Positions 29,523-40,259 are shown, counted from the stretch's first letter. The stretch: 64,000 nt of DNA from Lederbergia galactosidilytica (GCF_017873565.1 NZ_JAGGKH010000002.1:62001-126000), one strand, 5' to 3'. A program made the numbers and translations. Notes: generated by a model from the letters alone, not told the origin.

Positions 29523-29741
29523 TTATTTATCCATCTGCTTATTCATCGCTGCCATCATTTGATTGATTTTCTTTTGGGATGGTTTCATTCCCATTTGCAT
29601 CATCATCATTTTAAGCATTTGTTCATTGATTGGTGGATTTTTCTTAAGATAATCCATCATATATTTTCGGGCTATGAAAAAGCCAAGGGCTAGTCCACCC
29701 AGTAGGCATAGAAAGCCTGTTAGCACAAATTGCCACCACAT
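29523..29741 (-). CDS. yneF: UPF0154 membrane protein YneF
   Basis: The 72-residue protein has one N-terminal membrane span (about 5-24: [20 protein letters not shown]) and a Met/Gln-rich cytoplasmic tail with [17 protein letters not shown] and [15 protein letters not shown]. This is the UPF0154/YneF family, conserved in Bacilli, function unknown. GGAGGATC precedes the ATG. It normally lies near ccdA; here the accessory island intervenes. Confidence 0.9.
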   Translation of the reverse strand: MWWQFVLTGFLCLLGGLALGFFIARKYMMDYLKKNPPINEQMLKMMMMQMGMKPSQKKINQMMAAMNKQMDK

Positions 29742-29819
29742 ATGTGTGATCCTCCTTCAAGTTGTCTATCATTCAGTTTACTAAATCCTTGATTATTATA
29801 CAATATTGGGCAACCATTT

Positions 29820-30257
29820 TCATACATATTTTCTCTCTTTAATAGGTTTTACCCATCCATAATGGTTATGTTTCATGTCCATTGCTAAAAACCTACCATC
29901 AAATTTGCGTAATGCTTCAAAAAAGCTGGATTCGCTATCATAACCACCCCAAGCTTTTAATTGTAAAAAGCGTTCTTCAATAGATAATTCTGCTCTATCT
30001 TTTTTATGGGAAGATTCTTTACAATATGTTTTTCCCTTGATAAAAAACTCTCTATTTTCCACTGAATGTGATAAATGTTTATGTAGATCTAAATAAGGCA
30101 ATGGTCTCGTTATGTATTTAATTTGGTTTCTAATAGCTTCTAATAAATCGCCATTTGATTGTTTTTCTGCTCTGAACAATTCGACAATCTTGCTTTCTCG
30201 TCCATAGAAATATTCGGCAAATTCATCTTCTATTAAATAAATCAAATAAATTCTCAT
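29820..30257 (-). CDS. sirA: Sporulation inhibitor of replication protein SirA
   Basis: SirA binds DnaA at sporulation onset and blocks new rounds of replication. The 145-residue frame shows YLIEDEFAEYFYGRESKIVELF at the start and FEALRKFDGRFLAMDMKHNHYGWVKPIKERKYV at the end, matching the SirA ends. Position between yneF and tkt agrees with B. subtilis (yneE). AAGGGATC precedes the ATG. Confidence 0.9.
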   Translation of the reverse strand: MRIYLIYLIEDEFAEYFYGRESKIVELFRAEKQSNGDLLEAIRNQIKYITRPLPYLDLHKHLSHSVENREFFIKGKTYCKESSHKKDRAELSIEERFLQLKAWGGYDSESSFFEALRKFDGRFLAMDMKHNHYGWVKPIKERKYV

Positions 30258-30535
30258 GATCCCTTCACTCCTCAGCCTTATTTTTAATCTATTATAGATG
30301 AGGTTTTATAAATTTTTTGTCTAATCTTGTTTTATTCAGCAAAATAATTCATTTTATCATATGCAGCTAAACAATAATCTGTCATTCTCAAGAAAGCTTG
30401 ACTTTTTATCATGGAATTACTGCTGAGACAACGGGACAATGATCTTTACTTGAAAACAAGCGTCCTAACACAAGCATTAGAGTTTGATTGAAACTATGCT
30501 AAAGTCCTCAATCAAATCAAAATTCGTTCTCTTTA

Positions 30536-30567
30536 TTAAAAAAAAGAGGGGAAGCCCCTCTCTTTTA
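30536..30567 (-). terminator. Terminator after tkt
   Basis: AGAGGGG / CCCCTCT arms with a 3-base loop, followed on the minus strand by a run of eight Ts. Confidence 0.85.
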
Positions 30568-30597
30568 AGTTTCAACATGTGTTCATGGCTTTCGAGA

Positions 30598-32604
30598 TTA
30601 GCGATTTAGTAATTTTTCGACTTGAGCTACTACATTTTCAACCGTAAATCCGTATTCTGCCATTACTTTTTCTCCTGGAGCTGAAGCACCAAATTTATCG
30701 ATTCCAATAACTGCTCCTTCATCACCAGTGTATCTTTCCCAGCCGAAAGAGGAGCCCATTTCAATCGCTAGGCGCTTTTTAACAGAAGAAGGTAATACTG
30801 ATTCTTTATATTCTTTTGATTGCTTTTCAAAACGATCCCATGAAGGCATACTTACAACTGTTGCTTGAATGCCTTTTTCAGCTAATGCTTGCTGGGATTC
30901 GACAGCCAAGTTTACTTCCGAACCTGTTGCTAGAAGAAGTAGGTCCACATTTTCCTCTTTTGCAGGAGAAACAACGTAAGCACCTTTTTCTACTCCTTCA
31001 GTCGCTCTATTAACAGTTCCAGGCATAGTTGCTAAGTTCTGTCTTGTTAGCACAAGAGCTGTAGGCTGGTGTTTCGAATTTAATGCCGCACGCCATGCTG
31101 CTGCTGTTTCGTTACCATCTGCCGGTCTAATTACTGAAAGACCAGGCATTGCACGCAACGACGCTAATTGTTCAATTGGTTCGTGGGTCGGTCCATCTTC
31201 CCCAACCGCAATACTATCATGAGTAAATACATAAGTAACAGGTAATTCCATTAATGCAGCTAAACGAATAGCAGGACGGAGATAATCTGAGAACACAAAG
31301 AACGTTCCACCAAATACATTAACCCCACCATGAAGCACCATTCCATTCATGGCTGCACCCATTCCAAATTCTCTTACTCCAAACCAAATATTTCTTCCGG
31401 AGTAATTTTCTGCACTATAATCAGCAGAATTAGAGATCATCGTTTTATTTGAGCCGGCTAAGTCGGCTGCACCACCAATAAGGGAAGGAGTATTTTTAGC
31501 AATTGAGTTTAAAACTTCACTACTTGATGCTCTTGTAGCCAAGCTTGTTCCTTCCTCATAGACAGGAATATCTTGATCCCAGTTCTCAGGAAGCTTGCCA
31601 GCAATAGCTTGTTCAAATTGGTTTGCAAGTTCTGGGTGAGCATCCTTATATTTTGCTAGAAGATTTTCCCACTCAGATTCTTTTTCTTGTCCATTTTCAA
31701 TTATCGTTTTTTCGAATAATTCATAGACTTCATTTGGCACATAAAAATCTTCTTCATATGTCCACTTATAATATTCTTTCGTTAGCTTCATTTCATCTTC
31801 ACCTAATGGCGCACCATGTACAGCCGATTTTCCTGATTTATTAGGAGATCCATAACCAATAACTGTTTTTACTTCAATCAAAGTTGGCTTAGATGTTTCA
31901 GCTTTAGCTTCTTCCAAAGCTTTAGCAATTTCTTCAAGATTATTGCCGTCTTCTACTCTTAGATATTGCCAGCCATATGCTTTAAAACGATCTCCTACAT
32001 TTTCAGAGAAAGATTTATCAAGTTCTCCATCCAACGTAATATCATTGGAGTCATATAACAAGATCATTTTGCCTAATTTTAAATGTCCCGCCAAAGAAAC
32101 TGCCTCAGATGAAACACCTTCCATTAAATCGCCATCACCACATAATGCATATGTATAATGATCAACCAAATTATAACCATCTTGATTATAGGTAGCAGCT
32201 AAATGCTTTTCTGCCATAGCCATACCGACGGCCATCGCAATCCCTTGACCAAGTGGCCCCGTTGTTGCTTCCACTCCAGGAGTATATCCGTATTCCGGAT
32301 GCCCTGGTGTTCTGCTTCCCCACTGACGGAAATTTTTTAGATCATTCATTTCAACGCCATAACCGGATAGATGTAATAAACTATAAAGTAACATCGAGCC
32401 ATGACCAGCTGAAAGCACAAAACGATCACGGTTAAACCAGGCTGGGTTTTTAGGATTATGATTCATAAATCTTGTCCATAATGTGTAGGCCATAGGTGCA
32501 GCACCCATCGGTAAACCAGGATGTCCTGAATTAGCTTTTTCAATAGCATCGATGGACAATGTTCGAATTGTATTTATTGCTAATTGATCTTCTTTCGTAA
32601 ACAT
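30598..32604 (-). CDS. tkt: Transketolase
   Basis: The 668-residue thiamine-diphosphate enzyme moves two-carbon units in the pentose phosphate pathway. Motifs seen are [20 protein letters not shown], the TPP motif [13 protein letters not shown] with a following N (ThDP/Mg site, about 154-190), and the pyrimidine-domain [14 protein letters not shown]. Length is normal. It stands between sirA and ynzC, as in B. subtilis. An extended -10 promoter (TGGTAGAAT at 32637-32645, minus) is possible. Confidence 0.96.
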   Translation of the reverse strand: MFTKEDQLAINTIRTLSIDAIEKANSGHPGLPMGAAPMAYTLWTRFMNHNPKNPAWFNRDRFVLSAGHGSMLLYSLLHLSGYGVEMNDLKNFRQWGSRTPGHPEYGYTPGVEATTGPLGQGIAMAVGMAMAEKHLAATYNQDGYNLVDHYTYALCGDGDLMEGVSSEAVSLAGHLKLGKMILLYDSNDITLDGELDKSFSENVGDRFKAYGWQYLRVEDGNNLEEIAKALEEAKAETSKPTLIEVKTVIGYGSPNKSGKSAVHGAPLGEDEMKLTKEYYKWTYEEDFYVPNEVYELFEKTIIENGQEKESEWENLLAKYKDAHPELANQFEQAIAGKLPENWDQDIPVYEEGTSLATRASSSEVLNSIAKNTPSLIGGAADLAGSNKTMISNSADYSAENYSGRNIWFGVREFGMGAAMNGMVLHGGVNVFGGTFFVFSDYLRPAIRLAALMELPVTYVFTHDSIAVGEDGPTHEPIEQLASLRAMPGLSVIRPADGNETAAAWRAALNSKHQPTALVLTRQNLATMPGTVNRATEGVEKGAYVVSPAKEENVDLLLLATGSEVNLAVESQQALAEKGIQATVVSMPSWDRFEKQSKEYKESVLPSSVKKRLAIEMGSSFGWERYTGDEGAVIGIDKFGASAPGEKVMAEYGFTVENVVAQVEKLLNR

Positions 32605-32769
32605 TTCTCAACTTCCTTTCGCTCAATCTGCTTTATATTCTACCATATTTTGAAAAACTTGCATCAAATTCTTTTAATAAAAAATTGAAACAATTGTCAA
32701 TTGATAGAGAAGGTTAAAGAATCAAAAAGTTTGGGATCATTTCATTACTACCTTGTTAAAATTCCTGAC

Positions 32770-33009
32770 TTAATGAAGTTTATTATTTTTCCCCGCTTGG
32801 ATACGTTTGACCTTTTCTGGTGTTACATCTTGACCTTCCGTATCATAAACACGTACATTTTCAATTGTTTGTCTCATTGATGACCGAAATTGCTTTAGAT
32901 ACTCAGCACGAAGCTTTGTTTGTTCTTTTGCTTCTTCATTGGTTAATCCTGATTCTTTTGCTTTCTTGGCCAATTGGTTTATTCTTGAAATTTTTTCCTT
33001 TGATAACAT
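32770..33009 (-). CDS. ynzC: DUF896 protein YnzC
   Basis: The 79-residue, helix-rich protein begins MLSKEKISRINQLAKKAKESGLT and contains EQTKLRAEYLKQFR, the DUF896 pattern. In B. subtilis it belongs to the LexA-controlled yneA-yneB-ynzC unit. Here a terminator-like hairpin separates it from yneB, so it may have some independent or read-through expression. AAAGGAG precedes the ATG. Confidence 0.9.
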   Translation of the reverse strand: MLSKEKISRINQLAKKAKESGLTNEEAKEQTKLRAEYLKQFRSSMRQTIENVRVYDTEGQDVTPEKVKRIQAGKNNKLH

Positions 33010-33051
33010 AAAGAAACTCCTTTAAACTTGGCGTAATTTATATTATCCTAC

Positions 33052-33082
33052 TAAAAAAAAGCACAGACCACAAATGATCTGC
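33052..33082 (-). terminator. Terminator between yneB and ynzC
   Basis: GCAGATC / partly complementary GGTCTGTGC stem followed by eight Ts on the minus strand. Confidence 0.6.
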
Positions 33083-33101
33083 CTTCATCTAATCATCTTC
33101 A

Positions 33102-33773
<672 letters not shown>

Positions 33774-34097
33774 CTATTCTTCCTTTAATGCCATTTTCAG
33801 TTGTGATGGTGAAGCTTTAATATATTCACCTGGTATCGTAATCTGTTCCCCACTTTTAATCACTTTTCCATAAAGTTGATTTTCCTTCTCAATAATTCGC
33901 ACAAATTCGGCTGTTGATATCCCGTACTCCTCTGCATATTGCTGAGAAATCGACCATATGGAATCCCCATCTTGAACAGTAACAGTTAAATTTTTTTGAT
34001 CAATTTTAGCGTTATTACTTAATATATAAATTCCCATAAGAAAAATAATGGCTACAAATACAAGGATAAATGAATACTTTCTCCATAAAGTTAACAT
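33774..34097 (-). CDS. yneA: SOS cell-division inhibitor YneA
   Basis: YneA delays division after DNA damage. The 107-residue protein has one membrane span (about 9-27) and an extracellular LysM domain (about 38-90, VQDGDSIWSISQQYAEEYG). The ATG giving MLTLWRKY is chosen because GAGGGG lies 10 bases upstream, inside which the alternative TTG would fall. Transcription starts from a perfect TTGACA-N17-TATAAT promoter with a LexA box between the hexamers. Confidence 0.92.
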   Translation of the reverse strand: MLTLWRKYSFILVFVAIIFLMGIYILSNNAKIDQKNLTVTVQDGDSIWSISQQYAEEYGISTAEFVRIIEKENQLYGKVIKSGEQITIPGEYIKASPSQLKMALKEE

Positions 34098-34120
34098 ACC
34101 TAGCAACCCCTCTTCTACTC

Positions 34121-34134
34121 AGAATGTTTGTTCT
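34121..34134. promoter_or_regulatory. LexA box 1
   Basis: AGAATGTTTGTTCT resembles the Bacillus consensus CGAACATATGTTCG (GAAC-N4-GTTC with one change). It lies in the yneA leader. Confidence 0.5.
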
Positions 34135-34145
34135 CATCTAAAAAT

Positions 34146-34174
34146 ATTATATGCGAACAAGAGTTTGTTGTCAA
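34146..34174 (-). promoter_or_regulatory. yneA promoter
   Basis: TTGACA (34169-34174), 17 bases, TATAAT (34146-34151) on the minus strand: both hexamers are perfect. LexA box 2 fills the spacer. Confidence 0.85.
34154..34167. promoter_or_regulatory. LexA box 2
   Basis: CGAAC-AAGA-GTTTG, one mismatch from CGAAC-N4-GTTCG, between the yneA -35 and -10. Confidence 0.75.
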
Positions 34175-34183
34175 CAGCTTTTT

Positions 34184-34197
34184 CGAACTTACGTTTG
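34184..34197. promoter_or_regulatory. LexA box 3
   Basis: CGAAC-TTAC-GTTTG, one mismatch from CGAAC-N4-GTTCG. It overlaps the lexA -35 hexamer. Confidence 0.75.
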
Positions 34198-34223
34198 TTG
34201 TCCATATATTTTCATGCTATAAT
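34195..34223 (+). promoter_or_regulatory. lexA promoter
   Basis: TTGTTG (34195-34200), 17 bases, perfect TATAAT (34218-34223). Confidence 0.7.
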
Positions 34224-34261
34224 TGAAACAAGATATATTTATATAAGGGAGAGTGAAACAT

Positions 34262-34885
34262 TTGACAAAGTTATCTAAGAGACAACAAGATATTATAGAG
34301 TTCATAAAAGATGAAGTTAAAAGCAAAGGATATCCCCCATCTGTTCGTGAAATTGGGCAAGCTGTTGGATTAGCTTCAAGCTCAACAGTTCATGGTCATC
34401 TTGCTCGACTAGAAAAGAAAGGCTTGATTAGACGCGACCCTACTAAACCTAGAGCAATAGAAATTTTACAGGTGGATGAAGATAATATTCCTCGTCAGAG
34501 AACAATTAATGTTCCCATAGTTGGTAAGGTAACTGCTGGACTGCCTATCTCAGCAATTGAAAATATTGAAGAATATTTTCCCCTTCCTGAACAACTAGCA
34601 CCAGATGAAGAGCAAATTTTCATGCTTGAAATTGTTGGTGAAAGTATGATCGAAGCTGGTATCTTAGATGGTGATTATGTCATTGTTCGTCAACAGCAAA
34701 CGGCAAATAATAATGATATTGTTGTGGCAATGACAGAAGATAACGAAGCAACGGTAAAACGTTTTTTTAAGGAGAAAGATTATTTCCGTCTCCAGCCAGA
34801 AAACTCAAGTATGGAGCCTATCATTTTAAGAGATGTTTCTATTTTAGGGAAAGTGATCGGCCTTTATCGAAATGTTATTCATTAA
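34262..34885 (+). CDS. lexA: LexA repressor
   Basis: This SOS repressor of 207 residues has an N-terminal winged HTH ([21 protein letters not shown]) and a peptidase S24 domain. Cleavage site Ala92-Gly93 (KVTAGLP), Ser128 (VGESMIEAG) and Lys166 (ATVKRF) are all present. The TTG start giving MTKLSKRQQ is favoured because it matches B. subtilis LexA and sits 10 bases after GGGAG; a GTG three codons earlier is possible. It is divergent from yneA-yneB. Confidence 0.96.
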   Translation: MTKLSKRQQDIIEFIKDEVKSKGYPPSVREIGQAVGLASSSTVHGHLARLEKKGLIRRDPTKPRAIEILQVDEDNIPRQRTINVPIVGKVTAGLPISAIENIEEYFPLPEQLAPDEEQIFMLEIVGESMIEAGILDGDYVIVRQQQTANNNDIVVAMTEDNEATVKRFFKEKDYFRLQPENSSMEPIILRDVSILGKVIGLYRNVIH

Positions 34886-34890
34886 TCCCT

Positions 34891-34930
34891 CAAGCCTTAA
34901 CCACCATATGAGTTAAGGCTTGTTTAGTTG
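34891..34930 (+). terminator. Terminator after lexA
   Basis: 11-bp perfect arms (CAAGCCTTAAC) with a 10-base loop, then TTTAGTTG. Confidence 0.75.
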
Positions 34931-34956
34931 TTAGCTAGAATAAGAGCAGCACTTTA

Positions 34957-36072
34957 TTATTTTGATACTTCCTTAGCTTCGTCCCAATAATATTCGCCTA
35001 TTACATCTGCTAGTGCATCTACTGTACGATTTAATTCCTCTTCTGTATTATCGATTCCCCCGATTTCTATAATAATTGACTTTTCAGCTAGATCTTGATT
35101 GTAAACCCCATTACTTCCCATCGTTTTTTGTTTTTTGAATGCTCCTCTTGAAACGGTTGGATACTTTTTCTCTAACAATTGATGTATCTCATTGGCAAAA
35201 GCAAAATTTTTGTCAAAATGATCATGGCCTGTCCCAATAATAAACATGACTTTGGCATAAGATTTTCCATTTATTTCAGTAGTAGTTGTATCTTTTCGAG
35301 CAGCGTCCCGATGGATATCAAACACAAAGTCGATTCCCTTATTTTGATTCAAGGCTTCTACAGCAACTTCTCTGGACGCCACATAAGATTGCCCATACTG
35401 CATGTTTCGTTCATTTAATAAAGCTTGAATATCCTTCTTTTCTACTAAAGTGTTGATCCCTTTTTCCTTTAGCTTATTTCCCAATCGATTTCCAAACAAT
35501 GTGATATTTTTTTCTTTATGGAATGTTTCATTTGCTACCTTGGCATTAGGGAGCATAGGAAAGAATGATTCATACGTATGTGTATGATAAATATATACTT
35601 TATAATCCTTTGTTAAATTTTCCTCAGTTTTATCTTGTTGAGGTTTAGTATCATCCTTATGTTGTTCTGGTTGGTCCTCCCCTTCCTCTTCCCAGTAATC
35701 AAAATTTTCTGGAGGCGGTGATTCAATCGGTAGATTTGTAAAATCCGTTCCTTTTCCGGCTATCAAGATTTGTGGTGTGACTGCTCGTAAACCAGGGATC
35801 TCCGTAATTAGAAATGTTTTCATATCTGTTAAATTAATATTTGTCATAAATTCCAAAGCCACTTCTCCTAAGGAGCTTTCTTTCTGAGTATCTAAGACAG
35901 AGGTAAGTGAATGATTTTCTAGGCTCATAAGATAGAAGAATGATTCAGTTCTGGAAAAATCATTTCCTATAAATGACAAAAAGCTAACTTTAATACTTGA
36001 AAAAGCAATCGCCGAGGTCAGACAGAATATTGCTATGATTGTTAGGGTAGATTTTGCTGCAAATCGAAACAT
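34957..36072 (-). CDS. SpoIIP-family cell-wall hydrolase
   Basis: The protein has an N-terminal membrane span, a charged linker (EEEGEDQPEQHKDD), and a C-terminal SpoIIP amidase/endopeptidase domain with the metal-binding pattern YIYHTHTYESF, then FVFDIHRDAARK and IIEIGGIDN. SpoIIP removes septal peptidoglycan during engulfment. The start at MFRFAAKS is chosen because AAAGGA lies 9 bases before it. Longer in-frame starts (36108, 36168) lack such a site, and the longest begins in a terminator. Neighbours are lexA and ppc rather than gpr, so it may be a paralogue. Confidence 0.85.
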   Translation of the reverse strand: MFRFAAKSTLTIIAIFCLTSAIAFSSIKVSFLSFIGNDFSRTESFFYLMSLENHSLTSVLDTQKESSLGEVALEFMTNINLTDMKTFLITEIPGLRAVTPQILIAGKGTDFTNLPIESPPPENFDYWEEEGEDQPEQHKDDTKPQQDKTEENLTKDYKVYIYHTHTYESFFPMLPNAKVANETFHKEKNITLFGNRLGNKLKEKGINTLVEKKDIQALLNERNMQYGQSYVASREVAVEALNQNKGIDFVFDIHRDAARKDTTTTEINGKSYAKVMFIIGTGHDHFDKNFAFANEIHQLLEKKYPTVSRGAFKKQKTMGSNGVYNQDLAEKSIIIEIGGIDNTEEELNRTVDALADVIGEYYWDEAKEVSK

Positions 36073-36167
36073 TGACTTCAGTCCTTTATAAAATTTGGCT
36101 TTACTCATCTTTATGAACAAATTTGATAGACTATGAAAGAAAATTATTATAGTTACAAAAAACAACA

Positions 36168-36197
36168 AAAAACCTTGAGTATAAACTCAAGGTTTTT
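36168..36197. terminator. Terminator after ppc
   Basis: 13-bp perfect arms (AAAAACCTTGAGT) with a 4-base loop and T-runs on both strands. Confidence 0.85.
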
Positions 36198-36237
36198 CTG
36201 ATGAGTAAAATTTAATTTTCGGGTACTGGTATTATGA

Positions 36238-38988
36238 TCAGCCCGTATTGACTAAGCCTGCAGCCACCCCATTAATGGTAAGCAATACTTCCGTAACTAA
36301 ATCTTCGGATGGTTGATCTGTTTCTCTTAATTTTTGAATTAAATAGACTTGCAAGAAATTTAAAGGATCTACATATGGATTTCTTCTATGAACAGATTCT
36401 TTAATATTTGGAGCATGATCTAGTAATTCTTCATTTCTGGATATTTGCAATAAAGCTTTCTTTGTCCGCTGATATTCATCATATATATTACTATAAATTC
36501 TTTCCGCTATATCAGAAGAATGAACTAATAGTAAATATTGCTTCGCTGTTGCCATATCTGCTTTCATAAGAGCCATTTGCAAATTATTAATCGTCGAACG
36601 GAAGAATGGCCATTTCTGGTACATTGTTTGCAACATCTCTAAATGTTTAGGTTCTTGATTGATAAATGTTTCTAATCCAGTTCCAGCTGCATACCAGGCT
36701 GGTAACATATGACGTGATTGAGTCCAGGCAAAGACCCAAGGAATAGCTCTAAGATCTTCAAAACGTTGGCTATTTTTTCTGCTCATTGGTCGTGAGCCGA
36801 TATTAAGGGCACCAATTTCATTAAGTGGTGTTGCTTGATTAAAATAAGTAAGGAAATCTGGATCACCAAACACTAGTGATTGATATTTCTTTAATGAATG
36901 TTTGGAAATTTCCTCCATTGCTAATTCCCATTCTCTATCACGATAATAATCAACTTGGGACTCACTAGAAACCCGAACACATGCCTCAAGTAATGCTGAT
37001 GCGGCTTGCTCTAAATTCCGAAAAGCAATATCCGAAATCAGATATCTTGAAGACAGAACTTCACCTTGTTCCGTAATTTTCACACCGTCTCCTAATGTTT
37101 CCACAGGTTGTGAAAGAATACTTGTGTTCAAGGAGCCGCCACCACGTCCTAAGGAACCGCCACGTCCATGGAAAAATTTAAGATGAATATCGAAATCTTT
37201 TGCCATATTATGAATTTCTTGTTGAGCTTTAAAGAGCTTCCAATTGGCTGTTAAAGTTCCACCATCTTTACTTCCATCAGAGTAACCTAGCATAATTTCC
37301 TGATGATTACTACGTTCCTTTAAGTGATTGCGGTAGACATCCATTTCAAATAAAGTTTTCATAATTTTTGGACCAGCGATTAAATCATCGATCGTTTCCA
37401 ATAACGGAGCTACATTAATATCAGATTGTACTGTGCCGTCGGCATATAGACGATATACTCCTGCCTCTTTAGCAAGTAGTAGAACTTCTAGTAAATCACT
37501 AGCAGATTGAGTCATAGAAATTAAATATACTTCAATGGAACGTTTTCCAAACTCTTTATGAGCTCTTCTAATTAAATGAAAGACTTTCAGAATATCACGT
37601 GTTTGCTTTGAATAATCTTCCTCAAATAATAATAATGGCCGAGGATTATTTAAAGCTTCTGCCAAAATTTTAATTTTTTCCTCTTCATTCAGTTCGGAAT
37701 AGTTCTGTGTAATATTAACGGCTTTGAGAATTTCTTTAACAGCAAATTCATGTTCTCCACTATGGTTACGAATGTCTAATGTTACTAGGTGGAAACCAAA
37801 TAATTTTACCTGCCTGATAAGGGTTCGCAAAGATTTAAAAGCTTTTTCTCGTGGTTGATGTTTTTCCGCACTATCCAAAATCAAGTGCAAATCATCTATT
37901 AATTCCTGTGAATTTTTATAACCTAAATCTGATTTACCAACTTCATGAAGCCTTTTTAAAATAATAGCAAATTTTCTACGATAAACCTCGGATGTAATCG
38001 GCCATTTTTCCTCTTCATTTAAATAAACAGGCTCTTCTTCAGCGATAGATTTTAATAAGCTTTCACTTACCTCAATTCGAGCTGTAGATTGACTAAATCT
38101 TTTCATCAGTTCATTAATGGATTCATCGTATTTTTTTATTACTAACTCTCGTTGCATTAATAATGTTTGCCATGTAATCTCAGGTGTAACGTTTGGATTT
38201 CCATCTCTGTCTCCACCGATCCAAGAACCAAAATGAAGAAAGTTAGGAACTTTCCAATCAAAATTATCTATTTGATTCTCCAATTGTAATTCTAGTTCTT
38301 CATGTACAGCCGGAATAACATCAAACAAAGTTTGGTCAAAGTAGTAAAGTCCGTTACGAACTTCATCTAATACTCTAGGCTTTCTATGTCGTAATTCGTC
38401 AGTCTGCCATAAAGTGGTCACTTCGTTATAAAGATTTTCTAGTAAGTTTTCTTTCTCTAAATCTGTAACAGCAGGACTGTTTAAATCTTGTAAAATAGTT
38501 GAGATTCTTTTTTGAATCTCTAATACTGTCCGTTTTGTTGCCTCTGTCGGATGGGCAGTAATAATAAGCTCAATTGACAGATCATTGATGACATTTTGCA
38601 AAGCCTCATTAGGCATTTTGTACTCTTTTACTTTTGTTACTGCCCTTTCTATTGAAAAAGGTTGCGCTTTCTGTTCTTTTAATTTATATTGCTTTTTTCT
38701 CCGTATTCTGTGGTTTTGTTCAGCAATATTAATTAAATGGAAATAAATAGAAAATGCCCTTATAACATTTTGGCGCATTGGCGGTTTAAGTTGGCGAATT
38801 TTTTCTTTTAGTTGTTGATAAATATTGGCATCATATTCTTGTCGTAGTTTTTTCGCCATTTCTCTGATTGCTTCAACTTCATTAAATAATTCGATACCAC
38901 CATGATGAACAAGAATTTCTCCCAGAATATTACCTAATTTTTTCACATCGCTACGCAATAGAGCGTTTCGATCGATTGTCTCATTCAT
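36238..38988 (-). CDS. ppc: Phosphoenolpyruvate carboxylase
   Basis: This enzyme fixes bicarbonate on PEP to give oxaloacetate, refilling the TCA cycle. The 916-residue frame shows TAHPTEATKRTVLE (catalytic His), GGDRDGNPNVTPEITW, GYSDGSKDGGTLTANW, FHGRGGSLGRGGG and the buried C-terminal VNTG. GAAGGAGG precedes the ATG. B. subtilis itself lacks ppc and uses pyruvate carboxylase, so this gene sets the lineage apart. Confidence 0.96.
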   Translation of the reverse strand: MNETIDRNALLRSDVKKLGNILGEILVHHGGIELFNEVEAIREMAKKLRQEYDANIYQQLKEKIRQLKPPMRQNVIRAFSIYFHLINIAEQNHRIRRKKQYKLKEQKAQPFSIERAVTKVKEYKMPNEALQNVINDLSIELIITAHPTEATKRTVLEIQKRISTILQDLNSPAVTDLEKENLLENLYNEVTTLWQTDELRHRKPRVLDEVRNGLYYFDQTLFDVIPAVHEELELQLENQIDNFDWKVPNFLHFGSWIGGDRDGNPNVTPEITWQTLLMQRELVIKKYDESINELMKRFSQSTARIEVSESLLKSIAEEEPVYLNEEEKWPITSEVYRRKFAIILKRLHEVGKSDLGYKNSQELIDDLHLILDSAEKHQPREKAFKSLRTLIRQVKLFGFHLVTLDIRNHSGEHEFAVKEILKAVNITQNYSELNEEEKIKILAEALNNPRPLLLFEEDYSKQTRDILKVFHLIRRAHKEFGKRSIEVYLISMTQSASDLLEVLLLAKEAGVYRLYADGTVQSDINVAPLLETIDDLIAGPKIMKTLFEMDVYRNHLKERSNHQEIMLGYSDGSKDGGTLTANWKLFKAQQEIHNMAKDFDIHLKFFHGRGGSLGRGGGSLNTSILSQPVETLGDGVKITEQGEVLSSRYLISDIAFRNLEQAASALLEACVRVSSESQVDYYRDREWELAMEEISKHSLKKYQSLVFGDPDFLTYFNQATPLNEIGALNIGSRPMSRKNSQRFEDLRAIPWVFAWTQSRHMLPAWYAAGTGLETFINQEPKHLEMLQTMYQKWPFFRSTINNLQMALMKADMATAKQYLLLVHSSDIAERIYSNIYDEYQRTKKALLQISRNEELLDHAPNIKESVHRRNPYVDPLNFLQVYLIQKLRETDQPSEDLVTEVLLTINGVAAGLVNTG

Positions 38989-39408
38989 AAAATCCTCCTT
39001 CTTTTAGCTTAAATACATAATCACCTAAATAATTAAAATTTTTCTATTAAAGAAAAATTCACATTACTAGGCATAAGCTAAATATATTATTCTGTTTGCT
39101 AATTATAATAGATTAATTTTAAAGAAGTACAGGCCAGATAAACAAAGACAGTTTACCTCCCTACGGGTATAAACTGTCCTTTCTTGATAGAATATGTACC
39201 GCCTGAAAGTACATATAATTTTATCATAGTTAAAAATAACTGGCAAATTTTTTGGAATATTGGCGAATAAAATAAGCTAAAATATGCTAAACAATTTATT
39301 TTTCCAATAAATTCTACAAATTACAACAAAGCTAAATCTAGGTGTTTGAACATACACATGATGGACACTTCTTAGGATGAATTAAGTAGTGAAAAGGAGG
39401 CTATAATA
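38989..39408. other. AT-rich intergenic region with one hairpin
   Basis: No gene seen. A hairpin with 9-bp GACAGTTTA arms (39147-39155 and 39170-39178) lies in the ppc upstream region. It has no clear T-run, so it could be an operator or leader structure. Confidence 0.35.
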
Positions 39409-39729
39409 ATGAGACATAAAAAACCTTGTGGATGTATTGGAAAGTGCAATTGCGGATATCCTCAGGTCAAACCAGCACAACAATCACCAGCACAAACTAT
39501 GCCAGCGAAATATAGCCCAACAAAGCAACTCAATGAATACCAAGGGCAAGATGTTTATGTTCCTATCGTCCATCCATCTCATACAACGCAACACCGGCAT
39601 ACAATGTATAAATATATGCATTCTTATCCACACACCCAATCAGTCGTTAAATCGGTATCTGAGCAACACTATTGTGTTTGTCCGCCAAAGCATCATTACA
39701 GTTGTAACCCGTCAAATTATTGGCGTTAA
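39409..39729 (+). CDS. CotD-like spore coat protein
   Basis: The 106-residue protein has a Cys-rich head (CGCIGKCNCGY), a Gln/Pro linker, and the CotD-type core VPIVHPSHTTQHRHTMYKYMHSYPHTQSVV, followed by a Cys/His-rich end (HYCVCPPKHHYSC). It is a likely inner-coat structural protein crosslinked in the spore. AAAAGGAGG precedes the ATG and a terminator follows. A second, more divergent CotD-like gene is at 51204. Confidence 0.8.
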   Translation: MRHKKPCGCIGKCNCGYPQVKPAQQSPAQTMPAKYSPTKQLNEYQGQDVYVPIVHPSHTTQHRHTMYKYMHSYPHTQSVVKSVSEQHYCVCPPKHHYSCNPSNYWR

Positions 39730-39738
39730 CATTTTTTC

Positions 39739-39766
39739 GGCTCGGCATGCGTCGGGCCTTTTACCT
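39739..39766 (+). terminator. Terminator after the CotD-like gene
   Basis: GGCTCGGC / GTCGGGCC stem (with G-U pairs), 4-base loop, followed by TTTTACCTTTTT. Confidence 0.75.
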
Positions 39767-39857
39767 TTTTGATACTTTGTCATTATGCTTAATAGCCATT
39801 TTTAGCTTTCAAATAGCAGAACGATCTTGAATTTATCATTGTTTAAATAGTTGACTA

Positions 39858-40259
39858 TTATCGCTTTATTAATTTAACCTCAGCATAACCGTTCTTGGCA
39901 TGCACACCCTCTAATTTTAAGATGGGTTTAACTTTATTAAACGTCATTAGACAAGTACCTTCTACTGAATTAGTTGTTTCCTTAAAAAGTTGATTATCAA
40001 GTGACACTGTAATTTTTCCCGCCTCTGTTTTTAACTTATATACCACCTCATAGGTAATACTTGGCTGAATCAAGAAATTTCTAATATAGAACGTATTAAA
40101 CAATGTAAAAGTCAAACTAATTTTAGTAAATCCAAAGTACCTTTTACCTAAATATAGCTTCTTAGGTCCCTTCGCTATTTTTATCACAAGTGTTGTAAAT
40201 CCAATAATCACTAATAAAAAAACAAGAATTACCAATAAATAATATAAAGTATTGTTCAT
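39858..40259 (-). CDS. Membrane-anchored protein, unknown
   Basis: The 133-residue protein has one N-terminal membrane span (about 6-28) and a mostly beta-type domain with SLTFTLFNTFYIRNFLI and EVVYKLKTEAGKITVSLDN, which may face the outside. No family recognised. AAAGGAG lies about 11 bases before the ATG. It stands alone. Confidence 0.6.
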   Translation of the reverse strand: MNNTLYYLLVILVFLLVIIGFTTLVIKIAKGPKKLYLGKRYFGFTKISLTFTLFNTFYIRNFLIQPSITYEVVYKLKTEAGKITVSLDNQLFKETTNSVEGTCLMTFNKVKPILKLEGVHAKNGYAEVKLIKR

